NCBI GenBank assembly: GCA_963556695.1 | Contig: CAUWAG010000004.1 | Span: forward strand, 3,782,001 to 3,846,000 | DNA length: 64,000 nucleotides | Direction: 5' to 3' | From: Anthostomella pinea | Taxonomy: Eukaryota > Ascomycota > Sordariomycetes > Xylariales > Xylariaceae | Shown here: positions 21,877 through 33,695 of the stretch, piece after piece | Layout of the letters: the number at the start of each line of letters is the position of its first letter | How positions within the stretch are numbered: position 1 is the stretch's first letter | Notes under the pieces: generated by a model | Database searches by the model: none | Told to the model about the DNA's origin: nothing | The model's input: only the letters and a program-made list of their open reading frames with translations | Program-made: the position numbers and the translations under genes

Positions 21877-24442
21877 ATGGCCTGCTCCCATCTGGACGTA
21901 TTGTGTGGGTGAACCCGAACTTCCTGCATCTCTCTCACCTTTCCGTTGTTCGACGCTTATACACCATCTTCGCAGCTCTAAGCCCGCCGACTCCGGCCCA
22001 GTCCGTGTACCGGGAAGACTGCACGCAGTGCTTTGATTCTATCGTAAGTTGTCTTCGTCTCTGCTGACCTCCATCCTGTCTTCCGGCCCCAGACAGTTCG
22101 CCCAGGGCATTCCGGAGGCTGGGCGTCGGGTGCAATGCTCACCAAGTTGTAGGACGATCCCGACGGTCTCGACGTTTGCCTACAATGTTTCAATGGCGGG
22201 TGCACAGGCCTGCAAACCCATTCACACCTTCACTCTGCCCTCCGAAACCACCCTCTAGCCTTGAACGTTCGTCGGACTCGGAAGAAGGTCGTCAAGGATG
22301 AACCTCCCGCCAAGATGACCAAGCTCGCCATTGCCGCTGAGACGGAATCCGATCGATACGACATCACGAGCAGTGTCAAGTGCTTGAGCTGTGCCAAAGA
22401 GCTCGACAAGTCCGATCCGAAGCTCGCCCCCGTTGTGGATGGTATACTGAAAGCAAACACCTTTTCGCGTCAAGAGGAAGTTAAGGCGTGGGAGCAGGAG
22501 CAGACTTCATGCGAGCACATTTTGACTCTGCAGCAGACGGAGAGTCGGAAGATCCAGAGTGGTGACTTGGGGCACTGCTCCAAGTGTGACCTGAAAGAGA
22601 ACCTTTGGCTGTGTCTGGAATGCGGCAATCTTGGCTGTGGTCGATCCCAGTTCGGCGGTGTGGGAGGAAACTCGCATGGCCTTGCGCATGCTACCGAGGC
22701 GAACCACGGCGTTGCCGTGAAGCTGGGCTCCATTACGCCGGAAGGGACGGCAGATGTCTATTGCTACCAGTGCGACGAGGAGAGAGTCGATAGTGATCTT
22801 GCGGCTCACCTGGCGCATTGGGGCATTATCCTATCGGACCAGGTCAAGACAGAGAAGAGCTTGACTGAGATGCAGATTGAGCAAAACCTACGATGGGAGT
22901 TCTCTATGACGACCGAGGACGGACGTGAGCTGCAGCCTCTGCTTGGACCTGGTTTGACCGGACTAAAGAACCTGGGCAACAGTTGCTACCTCGCCAGCAT
23001 CCTGCAGTGTCTCTTCGATCTGCCTGCTTTCCAGGCCCGATATAATGTCCCCGAACGTGACCTCCCAAACGTCGATGACCCGGCCCAGGATTTAGAGACG
23101 CAACTACGAAAACTCGCGGATGGTCTTTTGTCTGGCCGATACTCCAAGGCCGACACCGATGTCGTAGCCTCGGAAGACTCTCCCGAGATCCCGTATCAAA
23201 AAGGGCTTGCACCTAGCATGTTGAAGCATCTGATCGGTCGTGGTCATCCGGAGTTTTCCTCCATGCGTCAACAGGACTCCTTCGAGCTTCTTCAGCACCT
23301 GATCAAGCTTATCACTCGCGACCAACATAACGTGCAACTTGGCGATCCCACGCAGCATTTCCGATTTGTAATGGAGCAGCGATTGCAGTGTCTGAGCTGT
23401 AAGAAGGTCCGATATAGCTCGACCGAGCAGGATAGCATCTTCATCGACGTCCCTTTGGAGAAGTTACCTCCGGTCGAGGGCCAAGGAGAAGCATACAAAC
23501 CTGTGACGCTGAAGCAGTGTCTCGACAACTTGAAGACTCAAGAGGTCGTCGAGTTGACCTGTGCAGGCTGTGGGAGCAAAGACGGATTCATGAAGCGCTC
23601 TTTATTCAAGACCTTCCCAACCACTCTTGTCGTCAATGCCCGGAAGATGACGGTCGAGAACTGGGTGCCTCGTAAAGTCGATGTTCCTGTCATCGTGGGA
23701 GACGAGCCCTTCCAGCTGGACGAGTACCTGTCTCCCGGTCACCAAGCCTCGGAGGAGTTGTTGCCGGAAGAGGAGGCAGCTGCCGCCCCAGCATTCGTCC
23801 CGAACGAGGGAGCATTAGACGGGCTGATGGGGATGGGCTTTCCTCGCAACCGTTGTGAGAAGGCGCTTTATGCGACGGGTAACACCGACGCCAATACTGC
23901 AATGGAGTGGCTGTTCGGACACATGGAGGACCCCGATATTGATGAGCCGCTCGTCGTAGCGACCGCTGGTAGTGGTGACAGCGCTGCAGCTGATCCCGAA
24001 AAGATCGACATGCTTGTCGCCATGGGCTTCAGTACGTTGCAAGCCCGCAAGGCGCTCAAGGAGACCAGCGGAGATATCGAACGTGCGATCGAGTGGGTGT
24101 TCAGTCACCCGGATGACCAGGGCGACATCGACGTGGGTAATGAGGCCGGAGAGAATAAGGCTCCAGCGGGGAGTGCCGAGCTGCCTGCCAACTTCCAGCT
24201 ACACAGCATTGTATGCCACAAGGGTACTAGCATACACGCTGGGTAAGTCCGCACATGCACACAAGGGCTGACGCAATGCTGATCCGTATAGACACTACGT
24301 GGCGTTCATCCGCAAGATAGTAGACACCCAGGTGCCGAAGTGGGTGCTTTTCAACGACGAGAAGGTGGTTGAGGCTGGCGATGTCGAGGAAATGAAGAAG
24401 ACGGCTTACGTCTACTTCTTCAATCGTGTCATTTCCACATGA
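21877..24442 (+). CDS. Ubp14, ubiquitin carboxyl-terminal hydrolase (USP5/isopeptidase T family)
   Basis: Cysteine protease that disassembles free polyubiquitin chains. Four exons (21877-21904, 21976-22043, 22153-24242, 24292-24442) give 778 residues. Visible domains: an N-terminal cryptic zinc finger (REDCTQCFDSI, then VCLQCFNGGC); the ZnF-UBP domain (CSKCDLKENLWLCLECG, GCGRSQFGG, NHGVAVKLGSITPEG); the catalytic Cys box TGLKNLGNSCYLASILQCLF with Cys about residue 310; two UBA domains in tandem (LDGLMGMGFPRNRCEKAL and IDMLVAMGFSTLQARKAL); and the His box HAGHYVAFIRK with His about 730. The first exon codes only nine residues plus one base; it is accepted because the join gives a continuous frame into conserved cysteines, though the GTGGGT donor is weak. 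The UBA pair inserted within the catalytic domain is as in USP5. Confidence 0.93.
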
Positions 24443-24944
24443 GAGTTCACAGCGAGTCGGCCTGGGCTGCTGGGTCAGCCCCAGATGCATATGCGGAGAA
24501 CGGAGTTGCGTAACAAGATGACCCTTCTCACGGAAGTCTTGTGCCTATTATAGAGCGAGAAGCGCGTTTATGCTATGGACGGGCACATACATGGATCTGA
24601 TGCGCTGAGGCGCAGGAAAAGCATAAGAGATGTTACGCGGAGTTACACAGCCAGCCGATTGGTTTGCATCTAGGTATTTACCTAGATAGTCACACAATGG
24701 TTGCGACCTACCAGATCAAAGATGGTGTTTATTGTGCAAGAGTGATTATGTAATAGCCCATAGACCCTGATCTTATCGCGAGTTCCGAGGAAATTCATGG
24801 TATTTTACACGCAATTCATCATTCGCCCACACAGGAGACCCGAACGCCAGAATATCCACATCGCCTTCCCAACCAAGACTCGAACTTCATTCATACAACG
24901 CAGCAGCCACCAAAACCCCCCCTGAGAAGGTTATACGCCCTGTA
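24443..24944. other. intergenic between convergent UBP14 and MAD2
   Basis: A 502-bp 3'-to-3' spacer. No gene or repeat recognised. Confidence 0.6.
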
Positions 24945-25854
24945 CTACTCGCCCAGGCGGTAGCTAACAAGCGTTTCGACCCGATGGCTGCTGGTACTGA
25001 AGCCTCGCAATTGTACTCTCTCGCCATTCACAATCTCCTTGGCATCACTGTCACCCCATTCCACCGGCACGTCGCTGTCAGCATCGGCATACACCAGCAC
25101 GTTGAAGGTACAGTCACCAGCCAGCTGCGGCAGAAAAGTGACCGAGGCCGTGATCTGTCGGAAGAGCGCCGCAATCTCGGCCTGGATCTCGGGCTCGGTC
25201 TTGGACGGGTCGGGCGAGGCCGTGTTGGACGCAGAGGGCGTGTTGTTCTCCTGATCGGCGGCGGCGGTGGATTTCGACTTCTTGGACTTGGGGTTGTTGA
25301 AGATCTGGACGTCGAACTGCCACCGCTCGACGTGCTCGCCCGTGTCCTTGTCGGTGACGACGATGACGAGCTTGCTGATCTTGCCGTGCTGCATCCACTT
25401 GTCCAGCTGCGACATGATCTTCTTGATGTAGGCTTTCACCTGGTCGTCGGAGGATACGAGCATGTTGAGGCCATATTTCTTGACTCTGTGGGAGCAATGC
25501 TTTGGTTAGTCGAGGCTGGCTGGCTGGCTGGCTGCTTGGGGTGCTCTTGGACATGGAGGAAAGTGACTCGGAATACGCACGCTGTAAAGTCCTCGGCCGG
25601 GTATACACCTCGTTGGAATCTGGCCACATGTCAGTCTGACATCAGTGAGTCTGTGGCGTCGTGAATCGCTCGTACAGGATTGTGTGAATCGAGTATTGGA
25701 ACTGCAGACGGTAATGTTGTCAGTCGCATAATTCAAGGGCCCACGATGCTCGGATTCAACATACGAACTCCGCGACCAGCTTGGCGCTTCCTTTCAGAGA
25801 CAGCTTGTGGACCTTGGACTTGTCCTTTTCCTTTTCCGCTGCTGCAGGTGCCAT
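24945..25854 (-). CDS. Mad2, spindle-assembly checkpoint HORMA protein
   Basis: Checkpoint protein that binds Mad1 and Cdc20 at unattached kinetochores and inhibits the anaphase-promoting complex. Four exons (25854-25765, 25701-25676, 25619-25581, 25485-24945) with 56-95 bp introns give 231 residues. The HORMA domain begins KLSLKGSAKLVAEFFQYSIH and continues ILFQRGVYPAEDFTAVKKYG. The core has DKWMQHGKISKLVIVV and VERWQFDVQIF, then EIQAEIAALFRQITASVTFL. The mobile C-terminal safety-belt segment contains VPVEWGDSDAKEI and ends SSHRVETLVSYRLGE. A Ser/Thr/Ala-rich insertion of about 25 residues (KKSKSTAAADQENNTPSA and onward) lengthens a surface loop. The second and third exons are tiny (26 and 39 bp) but each join restores the conserved sequence. 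Confidence 0.94.
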
Positions 25855-26128
25855 TGCGACTGTCAAATTACTCGTCAGTCCTTAGTGATCGATCCTGTGA
25901 AGGAAGGTTGATAGGAGCTTTGTTTACTTTGCGACAGTCGTTCTGGCGGGGTGATGGACCCTGACCATCAGTTGTACTTGGCATACAGCCAGCCGATAAG
26001 ATAAGAACATCGTTATCTTATCTGCCTCCAAACTTTCTACGGATGCGCGCCTTCTCTGAATAGCTTCATCCCTGCATCTCTAAAGCCCATATCACGACAC
26101 TGTTGTAAGTCACAGCAAATCTGCATGG
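25855..26128. promoter_or_regulatory. 274-bp divergent promoter of MAD2 and GUF1
   Basis: The two start codons are only 274 bases apart on opposite strands, so their promoters must overlap. A GATAAGATAAG-containing palindrome-like stretch lies near 25,995-26,020. The function is inferred from geometry. Confidence 0.55.
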
Positions 26129-28165
26129 ATGGGTGGCGGTATCAACCTGGCATCTGTCTGCAGGCGACCATGTCTACACACATTTACACGCTCTGCAGCT
26201 TATAGCAGTAGCATACGCCCAGCATGGCGCTCTGTCAAGCCCTCTCTGCCAGCTCGGGTGCCTTCACCATCCTCCCCTTTTCGCCATACGCAGTCCATTC
26301 GATACAACAGCTCGAAGAATACCGTCGGTGACCTCGAACGCCGTATAGCCGCCATTCCCCTCTCGCGCTTTCGAAACTTCTGCATCGTTGCGCATATCGA
26401 TCATGGCAAATCCACCCTTTCCGACCGTCTTCTCGAAATTACCGGCACCATCACCTCCTCCAAATCCAACAAACAGATTCTCGACACCCTCGAAGTCGAG
26501 CGGGAACGTGGCATCACTGTCAAGGCACAGACCTGTACTATGATCTACAACCACAACGGTGTCGACTATCTTCTCCATCTGGTCGATACCCCTGGCCATG
26601 TCGACTTTCGCGCCGAGGTCACGCGATCGTACGCGAGTTGTGGTGGAGCTATACTGTTGGTCGATGCAAGTCAGGGTGTGCAAGCGCAGACTGTCGCCAA
26701 TTTCTACCTTGCGTTTGCCGAGGGACTCAAGATCCTACCGGTCATCAACAAGATCGACATGGGCGCTGCCGATGTACCTCGGGTCCTGGAGCAGCTCGAA
26801 TCGACCTTCGAGTTGGACGTGAGTAACGCGATCGGCGTGAGTGCAAAGACGGGTCTGAACGTCAAGAACCTCTTGCCGGCTGTCGTCGACGCTATCCCAG
26901 CCCCTACAGGGGAGGAGACCAAGCCATTGAGGATGTTGTTGGTGGATTCATGGTACGATAGCTTTCGAGGCGTCGTTTGCCTGGTCCGGCTCTTCGACGG
27001 TACCGTCAAAGCTGGAGATTGCCTCGTGAGTTTCGCAACGGGTCAGAAGTACACGGTCGGAGAGGTCGGTATCAGATACCCTACCGAGGTACCGCAAACA
27101 GTGCTACGCGCTGGCCAGGTCGGGTATATCTTCTTCAACCCCGGCATGAAGAAGATTCAGGATGCCAAGATCGGAGACACCTTCACCACAGTCGGGTCGG
27201 AGGACGTTGTTGACCCATACCCTGGATTTGAAGAACCAAAACCCATGGTGTTCGTCGCTGCGTTCCCAACAGATCCGACCGATTACAGTCGCCTCGCAGA
27301 TAGCATTGGCCAGCTTGTTCTCAACGACCGCAGTGTTAGTCTGTACAAAGATCACTCCGAAGCGCTTGGTGCGGGCTGGCGCCTGGGTTTCCTGGGCAGT
27401 TTACATTGCTCCGTCTTCCAAGATCGTCTGCGACAGGAACACGGCGCGAGTATCATCATCACCGAGCCCGCTGTACAGACCAAGGTTATATGGCGCGACG
27501 GCAAAGAGAGCGTGCTCCAAAGTCCAGCCGACTTCCCCGAGCCCGAAGACCTAAAGTTGCGTGGAGCTGCCTGCTACGAGCCATACGTCCTTGCCACCTT
27601 GACCCTCCCAGAGGAATATCTCGGGCGGGCTATAGAGCTATGCGAGGCAAACCGCGGCGAACAAGTGAGCATCGAGTTCTTCCACGGCAAGCAAGTCATT
27701 CTCAAATACCGTATACCTACAGCTCAGCTTGTCGATGATTTATTTGGCAAGCTGAAAGGAGCTACAAAGGGTTACGCGACTCTTGATTACGAGGACGCAG
27801 GCTGGCAGCAGAGCAGTCTCGTGAAGCTGCAACTTCTCGTCAACAAGCAACCGGTAGACGCCATCTCGCGTGTCGTCCATCTATCGCAGGTCGACAGACT
27901 TGGCAGACAGTGGGTTACCAAGTTCAAGGAACACGTGCAACGACAGATGTTCGAGGTGGTCATCCAAGCGGCCGTGGGCAAAAAGGTCGTTGCCAGAGAA
28001 ACCATAAAACCCTTCCGCAAAGATGTGCTCGCGAAACTACACGCCAGTGATATCACAAGACGGAAGAAGCTGCTGGAGAAACAGAAGGCGGGTCGAAAGA
28101 AGCTCCGCGCTGTCGGCAATGTCATTATCGAGCAGGAAGCGTTCCAGCGCTTCTTGACCAAGTAG
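26129..28165 (+). CDS. Guf1, mitochondrial translation factor (EF4/LepA homologue)
   Basis: GTPase that acts on stalled or mis-translocated mitochondrial ribosomes. Single exon, 678 residues. Residues 1-60 form an Arg/Ser-rich mitochondrial presequence. The G domain follows: [18 protein letters not shown] (G1), [14 protein letters not shown] (G2), VDTPGHVDF (G3), [13 protein letters not shown] (G4) and SAKTGLNV (G5). LepA-specific parts are present: [20 protein letters not shown], the elongation-factor G C-like domain, and the basic C-terminal domain with [20 protein letters not shown] and [19 protein letters not shown]. The ATG at 26129 is the first in frame. An ATG four bases upstream (26125) opens an overlapping 26-codon frame, so leaky scanning may matter. 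Confidence 0.95.
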   Translation: MGGGINLASVCRRPCLHTFTRSAAYSSSIRPAWRSVKPSLPARVPSPSSPFRHTQSIRYNSSKNTVGDLERRIAAIPLSRFRNFCIVAHIDHGKSTLSDRLLEITGTITSSKSNKQILDTLEVERERGITVKAQTCTMIYNHNGVDYLLHLVDTPGHVDFRAEVTRSYASCGGAILLVDASQGVQAQTVANFYLAFAEGLKILPVINKIDMGAADVPRVLEQLESTFELDVSNAIGVSAKTGLNVKNLLPAVVDAIPAPTGEETKPLRMLLVDSWYDSFRGVVCLVRLFDGTVKAGDCLVSFATGQKYTVGEVGIRYPTEVPQTVLRAGQVGYIFFNPGMKKIQDAKIGDTFTTVGSEDVVDPYPGFEEPKPMVFVAAFPTDPTDYSRLADSIGQLVLNDRSVSLYKDHSEALGAGWRLGFLGSLHCSVFQDRLRQEHGASIIITEPAVQTKVIWRDGKESVLQSPADFPEPEDLKLRGAACYEPYVLATLTLPEEYLGRAIELCEANRGEQVSIEFFHGKQVILKYRIPTAQLVDDLFGKLKGATKGYATLDYEDAGWQQSSLVKLQLLVNKQPVDAISRVVHLSQVDRLGRQWVTKFKEHVQRQMFEVVIQAAVGKKVVARETIKPFRKDVLAKLHASDITRRKKLLEKQKAGRKKLRAVGNVIIEQEAFQRFLTK

Positions 28166-29042
28166 CGACGTCGACCATTGTCCTTTGTTTGGACAGCTCA
28201 TGTATATAAATGTAACACTACGATATTTAAACACGTGCCCAAGAGGTCTTTCGAGTTTCGATCAGCGAGAAACTCGTTCTCCGACAGATCGAGTTTGATG
28301 CTCCTCGGTCACATGGCCTGGAACAGGGGGTCTTCTAAGCGGTTTTCTGAAGAACTCCAAGCTCACGGACCACCCTTCCGCACAAACACCTCCGTGATGC
28401 GTCTCAGCCGCCAGTTCGTCTCATGTCCCGCCCACTCAAAACTGTCAACGATATGCGATGGCACATTTCACGTCGCCACTACCCAGGACCCCGGCACGTT
28501 TTCGAGAGCGAAGTGTTGGAGCCTACCATTTGGCCTTGACAATCCGACCCTCGCAGATCCTCACATACCTTCAATCTCTTCAGCGCGTCTCCTGTCCTGG
28601 CTTATGCTCGTTTCGCAGCTTCTTCTAGAGGGTGTCTGCGATTTTCATCGCCCTCAAATGAGCTAGACTGGTGGGTTCCTTCTTCGTGAGACTAGGACTG
28701 TGTTTTGATAGCCTGCTGCGAGACTGTTTGGCGGCGGTGTCCCTAGGTCTCCGCCAGGCTCCCATCAAAAGTAGGGCCGGTTGAGGTTTGAAGTTACTCA
28801 GGTCTGACGATGTCCCAGCGGCTAGCGGTCTCCTCGATATCATGAATGTAATATAAGGTGATGTGATCCAGCAATTGGAAACCTTCCATTCACTCATCCA
28901 TTCATCCGATCATACATTCATCCTTCGTTTCTGTTTCACTGGCTGATATCTGTTCTAATCATACGACTTCTTGTTTCATACACTCTTTCAGACTTACTGT
29001 CACTTCTGTCTGTTATTCGGCTTTGGGCTCAGATCTCCAATC
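28166..29042. other. intergenic, no gene recognised
   Basis: Flank between GUF1 and the small secreted protein gene. The open frames have no domain, and a C/T-rich tract precedes 29043. Confidence 0.5.
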
Positions 29043-29643
29043 ATGCATTTCTCTGCTTCCACTCTTACCTCGCTGCTGGTCGGCTTTGCGCTGTCTTCGA
29101 CGGCAATCGCCCACCCTGTCTTGGCCCGAGCCACGGATACTCTCACCGAGAAGCCGTACAGCGAATTTCAGGTCTCAGACGGAGTCGCTGGAAATGCGTT
29201 GGCTGAAGTCAATGCCCAGTTTCCCGTGAGCCTCTATCTGCTTTCCAATGAGACCAAGACCACAAAGCTGATATCACTCCCTTCAGGTCGACCAGAACAA
29301 CCTCGCCGGCGTCTCGGATAACGATCTCCAAATCATCGCTAAAGCAGCCCAGCTGGGCGAATCTGCCGAGACTGCAAGCGGCGTAGGTTTCGACGACGCT
29401 ATTGATGCCGCCGGTGGCCAGGAGACCACGGCCGGCCAGGCCCTGCAGAATGGAAAGATCAAGAACAAGATCTTGAAGCTGCAAACCGATATTCTCCGCA
29501 TCCAGATTGAGACTGCGCAAGGGAACACTGAATCGACGAGCGACTTGGCTGGGCAGCAGTCCAAGTTGGCGGAGGATGTTGCAACTGATGAGGCAGCGGC
29601 GGGAGAGGCCTCTACGAGCGTCAATTTCACTGGAACCGATTAA
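29043..29643 (+). CDS. small secreted protein, alanine-rich, cysteine-free
   Basis: Two exons, 29043-29225 and 29287-29643, with a 61-bp GT-AG intron, give 179 residues. Residues 1-22 (MHFSASTLTSLLVGFALSST and on) form a convincing signal peptide, with a possible cleavage near AIA-HP and a dibasic-free propeptide-like stretch up to about residue 31. The mature part starts YSEFQVSDGVAGNALAEVNA, is acidic and rich in Ala, Gly, Asp and Gln, and carries a helical segment KIKNKILKLQTDILRIQIET. It has no cysteines, unlike most apoplastic effectors. It ends with SVNFTGTD, a possible N-glycosylation site. I recall similar conserved fungal small secreted proteins starting with the YS-x-FQVSDG block, but no function is known to me. 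Confidence 0.85.
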
Positions 29644-30863
29644 AGAGCGAGGCCCCGGGGAAGATGATGATTTAAATGGCATGGGAGGAGCCTGGGGGGT
29701 GACAAGGTCGGCATGAGCTGATAATGGTGCATTCGTGCATAAAGCTGAATCCAGCACCGAATGTCTGATTCTAATCAAAACACAACCATCATGCGCTTAA
29801 CCATTCGTTCTTTTCTTCATGACAAGTCGCCAATAGTGATTGTCACCACTCACCAATGTGTTTTTTATCTCATCCATCACGTGGCGGTCCGATCCTACGT
29901 TCAGTGCGTAGGACGCGGCCGAGAGCACTGGGATGCTACCAAAACTCCCTCGTATTCTCATAAGATTTCCACCTTTCCAGTTCCTAACTTCCTTGCATAC
30001 CGATGAATGTACCAGGATGTGATGCGCACGTTCAGCTCTAACCTGCGATATCTGTCGAGTTTTACACAAAGTATGCGAGGCGAGCACCTTGCTCTCTTCA
30101 ATGAGCACACCCGTTGCCCAGGTGGTCGGTAAGCCTCATCCGACTAGGTCAGCATGAACGGCGTGAGTAATACAGGCCGTGACAAGGCCATCCATCCTTC
30201 TCTGTCCTATTACACGTCGACACCTGCTTCTCGGCGCAAAGCCAGATAACACAAGTCTGACGACGCCTGACGGCGCAGCAGATGCCTCCGAGGACCAACG
30301 TACGCGATAACGGCGGCACGATTACGAGCGGCCTGGCACAGCAGTGTAACCCACTACCGAGGCGGTGAAGACTGACCTTGCAATCATTTCAGATAATGGA
30401 CGAGCTCATCATTCACTGGTACCACCAAAGCCCGCCGGTCCCACGCGTGTCATACGACAGTGGGTAGACCGCGGCCACGAGACTCGCTACTACTTGAAGG
30501 TATGTAACACTCGATGGCTGCATACGATATCGCGAGTCGAGCCGTTCGTCCCCGCCAGCTCATGCACGAATCCGCGGACCGTCCCCGCGACGGACCCGGC
30601 GTGGGGTTTTACTGGGGGCGAACCAGAACCTCCCATTACCCCGATGCTAGGAGCTGGACGGGTCAGGATTCTTATCCGACGAGGGCGGGCTTGAGCTCGT
30701 GCTTGGGGAGCTGCGTCGATGCTTGGTTCGATTCGTAGATGCGGTGTCGCATTGTTTACGGTTCCAGTTTGATATCTTGGTTCGAAGTGATACTGACTCT
30801 CTTTTCAAACAAACATCACTTATCCTGTTTTTGCATTCTACATTTGGTACATCACGCTCCAAG
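29644..30863. other. intergenic, no gene recognised
   Basis: A 1.2-kb spacer before the sugar-acid cluster. No domain-bearing frame seen. The segment just before 30864 is T-rich, as in a leader. Confidence 0.5.
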
Positions 30864-32178
30864 ATGCCGAAGATCGCGAACGTCGAGCACTTCCGGGTGA
30901 AGCCCCGCTGGTTGATGGTCAAGATCACCGACGAGAATGGCGAGTTCGGCTGGGGCGAAGCGACCTTGGAAGGCCATGATCTGGCTGTCGAGGGATGTCT
31001 AGAGGAGATGATTCCCAGACTGGTAGGCCGAGAAGCAATGTGTGTGCTCCCCGTCGGCCTTGACCTTTTATGTCTTGCTGACATTGATACCAGTGAGATT
31101 GAGAATATCTGGCAGACGTTCTGGCGTCATAGTTTCTACCGCGGGGGCCCTGTCTTCATGAGTGCCCTGTCAGGCATCGACATCGCACTCTGGGATCTGA
31201 AAGGTTGGTCTGCGTACACCATATGGAAGGAACATCACTAAATCTGGTGGCAGGCAAGATCTTGAAGGTACCAATCTACGAGCTGCTCGGCGGAAAGGTT
31301 CGGAATGAGGTCCAGGTGTACTGCTGGATCGGCGGTGACAGACCGGCAGACGTAGAGAATGCAGCGTATGTCTCCTTCTAACCCACCAGCCCACTTCGAC
31401 ACGATACTGACGTGTGAAAAGTAAGGCCCGCATCGCACAAGGCCTCAAGTGCGTCAAGATGAACGCGACAGAAGATCTGAACTGGGTCGACTCGCCATCT
31501 GTGCTAGACTCGACAATCGAGAGACTGAAGATCGTCAAGTCTCTCGGTCTCGACGTCGGTCTGGACTTCCACGGACGCCTGCACAAGGCCATGGCCAAGC
31601 AGCTCGCCAAGGCCCTGGAGCCGCACCACCCCCTCTTCATCGAGGAGCCTCTGCTCAGCGAGCACCCCGAGGCCATCAAGCAGTTGACGAACCAGACCAC
31701 AATCCCTGTTGCTCTCGGTGAGCGGTTATACACCCGCTGGGACGTCAAGCGCTTCCTCGAGGACGCTAGCGTGGATATCCTGCAGCCGGATATCGCACAC
31801 GCCGGCGGTATCAGCGAGACCAAGAGGATCGCCAACATGGCGGAGGCTTACGATGTCGCGATCGCGCCGCATTGCCCCTTGGGGCCAGTGGCGTTTGCTG
31901 CGTGCATGCACGTTGCGCTGAACTGCCCTAACTTCGCTATCCTTGAGATGAGTCTGGGGATGCACTACAATACCGAGGCTGGCGACATCGACTTGTTGAC
32001 GTACGTGAAGGACCCCACGGTGTTCGATATTGGCAAGGGCGGCTACGTGAAGGCACCGACTGGCTATGGGCTTGGAATCGAGATCGATGAGGAGCTGGTC
32101 AGAAAGATCTCGAAGGAGACTGAGCCGTGGCAGTGTAAGGTGTTCCATGGTCCGGATGGTAGCATTCGGGAGTGGTAG
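30864..32178 (+). CDS. D-galactonate dehydratase-like enzyme (mandelate racemase/enolase superfamily)
   Basis: Mg-dependent syn- or anti-dehydration of an aldonate to a 2-keto-3-deoxy acid; the closest match I recall is E. coli DgoD (D-galactonate to 2-keto-3-deoxy-galactonate). Four exons (30864-31039, 31094-31203, 31254-31365, 31422-32178) give 384 residues, normal size. The N-terminal capping domain includes EFGWGEATLEGHDLAVEG and SFYRGGPVFMSALSGIDIAL. In the barrel, metal ligands appear as Asp181 (GLDFHGR), Glu207 (FIEEPL) and Glu233 (ALGERLY). Catalytic bases appear as His183 and His283 (IAPHCPLGPVA), with HAGGISE between. All positions are offset two from DgoD, which supports the assignment. 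The C-terminus (LGIEIDEELVRK, SIREW) also matches. It is the first gene of the catabolic cluster; D-gluconate or another aldonate remains possible as substrate. Confidence 0.9.
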
Positions 32179-32485
32179 ACAGCCACATGGCTTGTCAGGA
32201 TGATGAATAGAATGTGAATCTGTATCATCACGAGACTTCGAATACTAAGACACTTTCGGCCGAGTGATGTACGCATGAGTTATTGGCCCCCGTGAGATGC
32301 CTTCAGGGCGTTTAAACTCTGCAGCCAGCGTGCATGATATTGCCTCTTAGGGGAGAAGTCTAAACCAAAGACTCGATGTCAGAGCACTTGCCAGCAGATT
32401 TCAGAATGCTCCAGAATGACACTGTAACATGCAATAGTGACCGAAGTCTCCTTATATACATATCTAAGTGTTCAATACGGTCTAA
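32179..32485. other. 307-bp convergent spacer
   Basis: Lies between the 3' ends of the dehydratase and the zinc dehydrogenase genes. Nothing recognised. Confidence 0.6.
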
Positions 32486-33695
32486 CTATGTCTCTATGAC
32501 AACCTTCAACACCAGCTTGCCCTCGTCATCCACCGGCTTCCCAGCCATCTGGAAGGCATCCACAACCCTATCCAACCCACCAAACCTATGCGTAGCCAGC
32601 TTGGAAATATCCGGCAGCCCACTCTTCTCCCTATCCGCCAGCAGCTCAAGGCCATACTGGTAAGTACTGGCATACCGGAAGACGCCCCGAATGTCAATCT
32701 CCCTCAACGCAGCTGCTGACATAGGCAGCGTCTGGATTGGCGTTCCCATGCCGATTAGCATGATTGCGCCGCCCGGTGCCGTTGCGTAGATGGAAGCTTG
32801 TACGCAGGCTTCGACTCCCGTGCACTCGAAGACGACGTCGAAGGCGGGAGGAATGGCCGCACTCGCCGTGTTCCCAAACGCACCCTCTGTCAAGACCTTT
32901 GCCGTCTCCTGCGCGAGTGCCAGTTTGTCTTCAATCGCGTCGGACTTCGGCCGGGTCCTCGGGACCGTAACACCAACGTCGGCAAAGCCGTTCTGCTTCG
33001 CGAACTCGACCCGTCGGCCCTCGATATCGGCAATCGTGATCTTGCCGGCCTTCTCAACGCGCAGCATCGCCGCAGTCAGCAATCCCACCGCGCCCGCCCC
33101 CAGGACAAGCGAATTCACGCCCGGCTGGACCTTGGCGCGCCGCACGGCGTGGATAGCCACGCTCAGGGGCTCCAGCAGCGCGCCCTCGTCCAGAGTGACG
33201 GGGTCCGGCAGCTTGTGGCACCACTTGGCCGGATGGTTGATGCGTTCCTGAAGTGTGCCCTGGAAGTGCGGAAACGCCTTCGCCGAGCTACGGAACTGCA
33301 TCTGGCGGCAGATGTTATAGCGGCCGGCCTTGCACAGGTCGCACTCCTCGCACGGCAGGCCGACCTCGAGGGCCACGCGGTCGCCGGCCTTGAAGCTGCC
33401 CGTGTGGTTGGACCCGACGGCTTCGACCACGCCGGCGGACTCGTGGCCCAGCGCCATGGGCTCGCGGACTTGGATGTCGCCGTTGCGGAAGTGGTTGAAG
33501 TAGTGCTGGTCTGAGCCGCAGATGCCGGTGCTTTTGACTGCGATTTGCAGTTCATCAGCGCCTGGAGCGGCGATTCTGCGTGTTTCCTGGTCTTTGTTAG
33601 GATGTGTCATTCCCAAGTATTTCAAAGGGTTCACTCACGGTTCTCAGGTCGCGAACTCCATGGAGCACGGAGGCCTGAACTTCTGTTTCGGACAT
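32486..33695 (-). CDS. zinc-dependent medium-chain polyol dehydrogenase (sorbitol/xylitol/idonate DH-like)
   Basis: NAD(P)-dependent oxidation of a polyol or aldonate hydroxyl. Two exons (33695-33639, 33586-32486), 52-bp intron, 385 residues. Catalytic zinc ligands: Cys42 in STGICGSDQHYF and His67-Glu68 in ALGHESAGVVEAVG. The structural-zinc cysteines 98, 101, 104 and 112 are complete in PCEECDLCKAGRYNIC. The Rossmann glycine motif is VLGAGAVGLLTAAML. A ~20-residue insertion after the dinucleotide fold (FADVGVTVPRTRPKSDAIED) and the tail HRFGGLDRVVDAFQMAG are typical of fungal sorbitol/xylitol dehydrogenase relatives. It converges with the dehydratase gene. In bacteria an IdnD-type MDR oxidises L-idonate, and that role is possible here given the neighbours, but substrate cannot be read from sequence. 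Confidence 0.92.

Noticed and set aside
24984..25664. 226-codon plus-strand frame across MAD2
   Set aside because: Low-complexity Gly/Arg/Val reading antisense to MAD2 exons and crossing its introns.
32798..33514. 238-codon plus-strand frame opposite the zinc dehydrogenase
   Set aside because: Antisense to a fully recognised MDR protein; composition and lack of motifs show it is a shadow frame.
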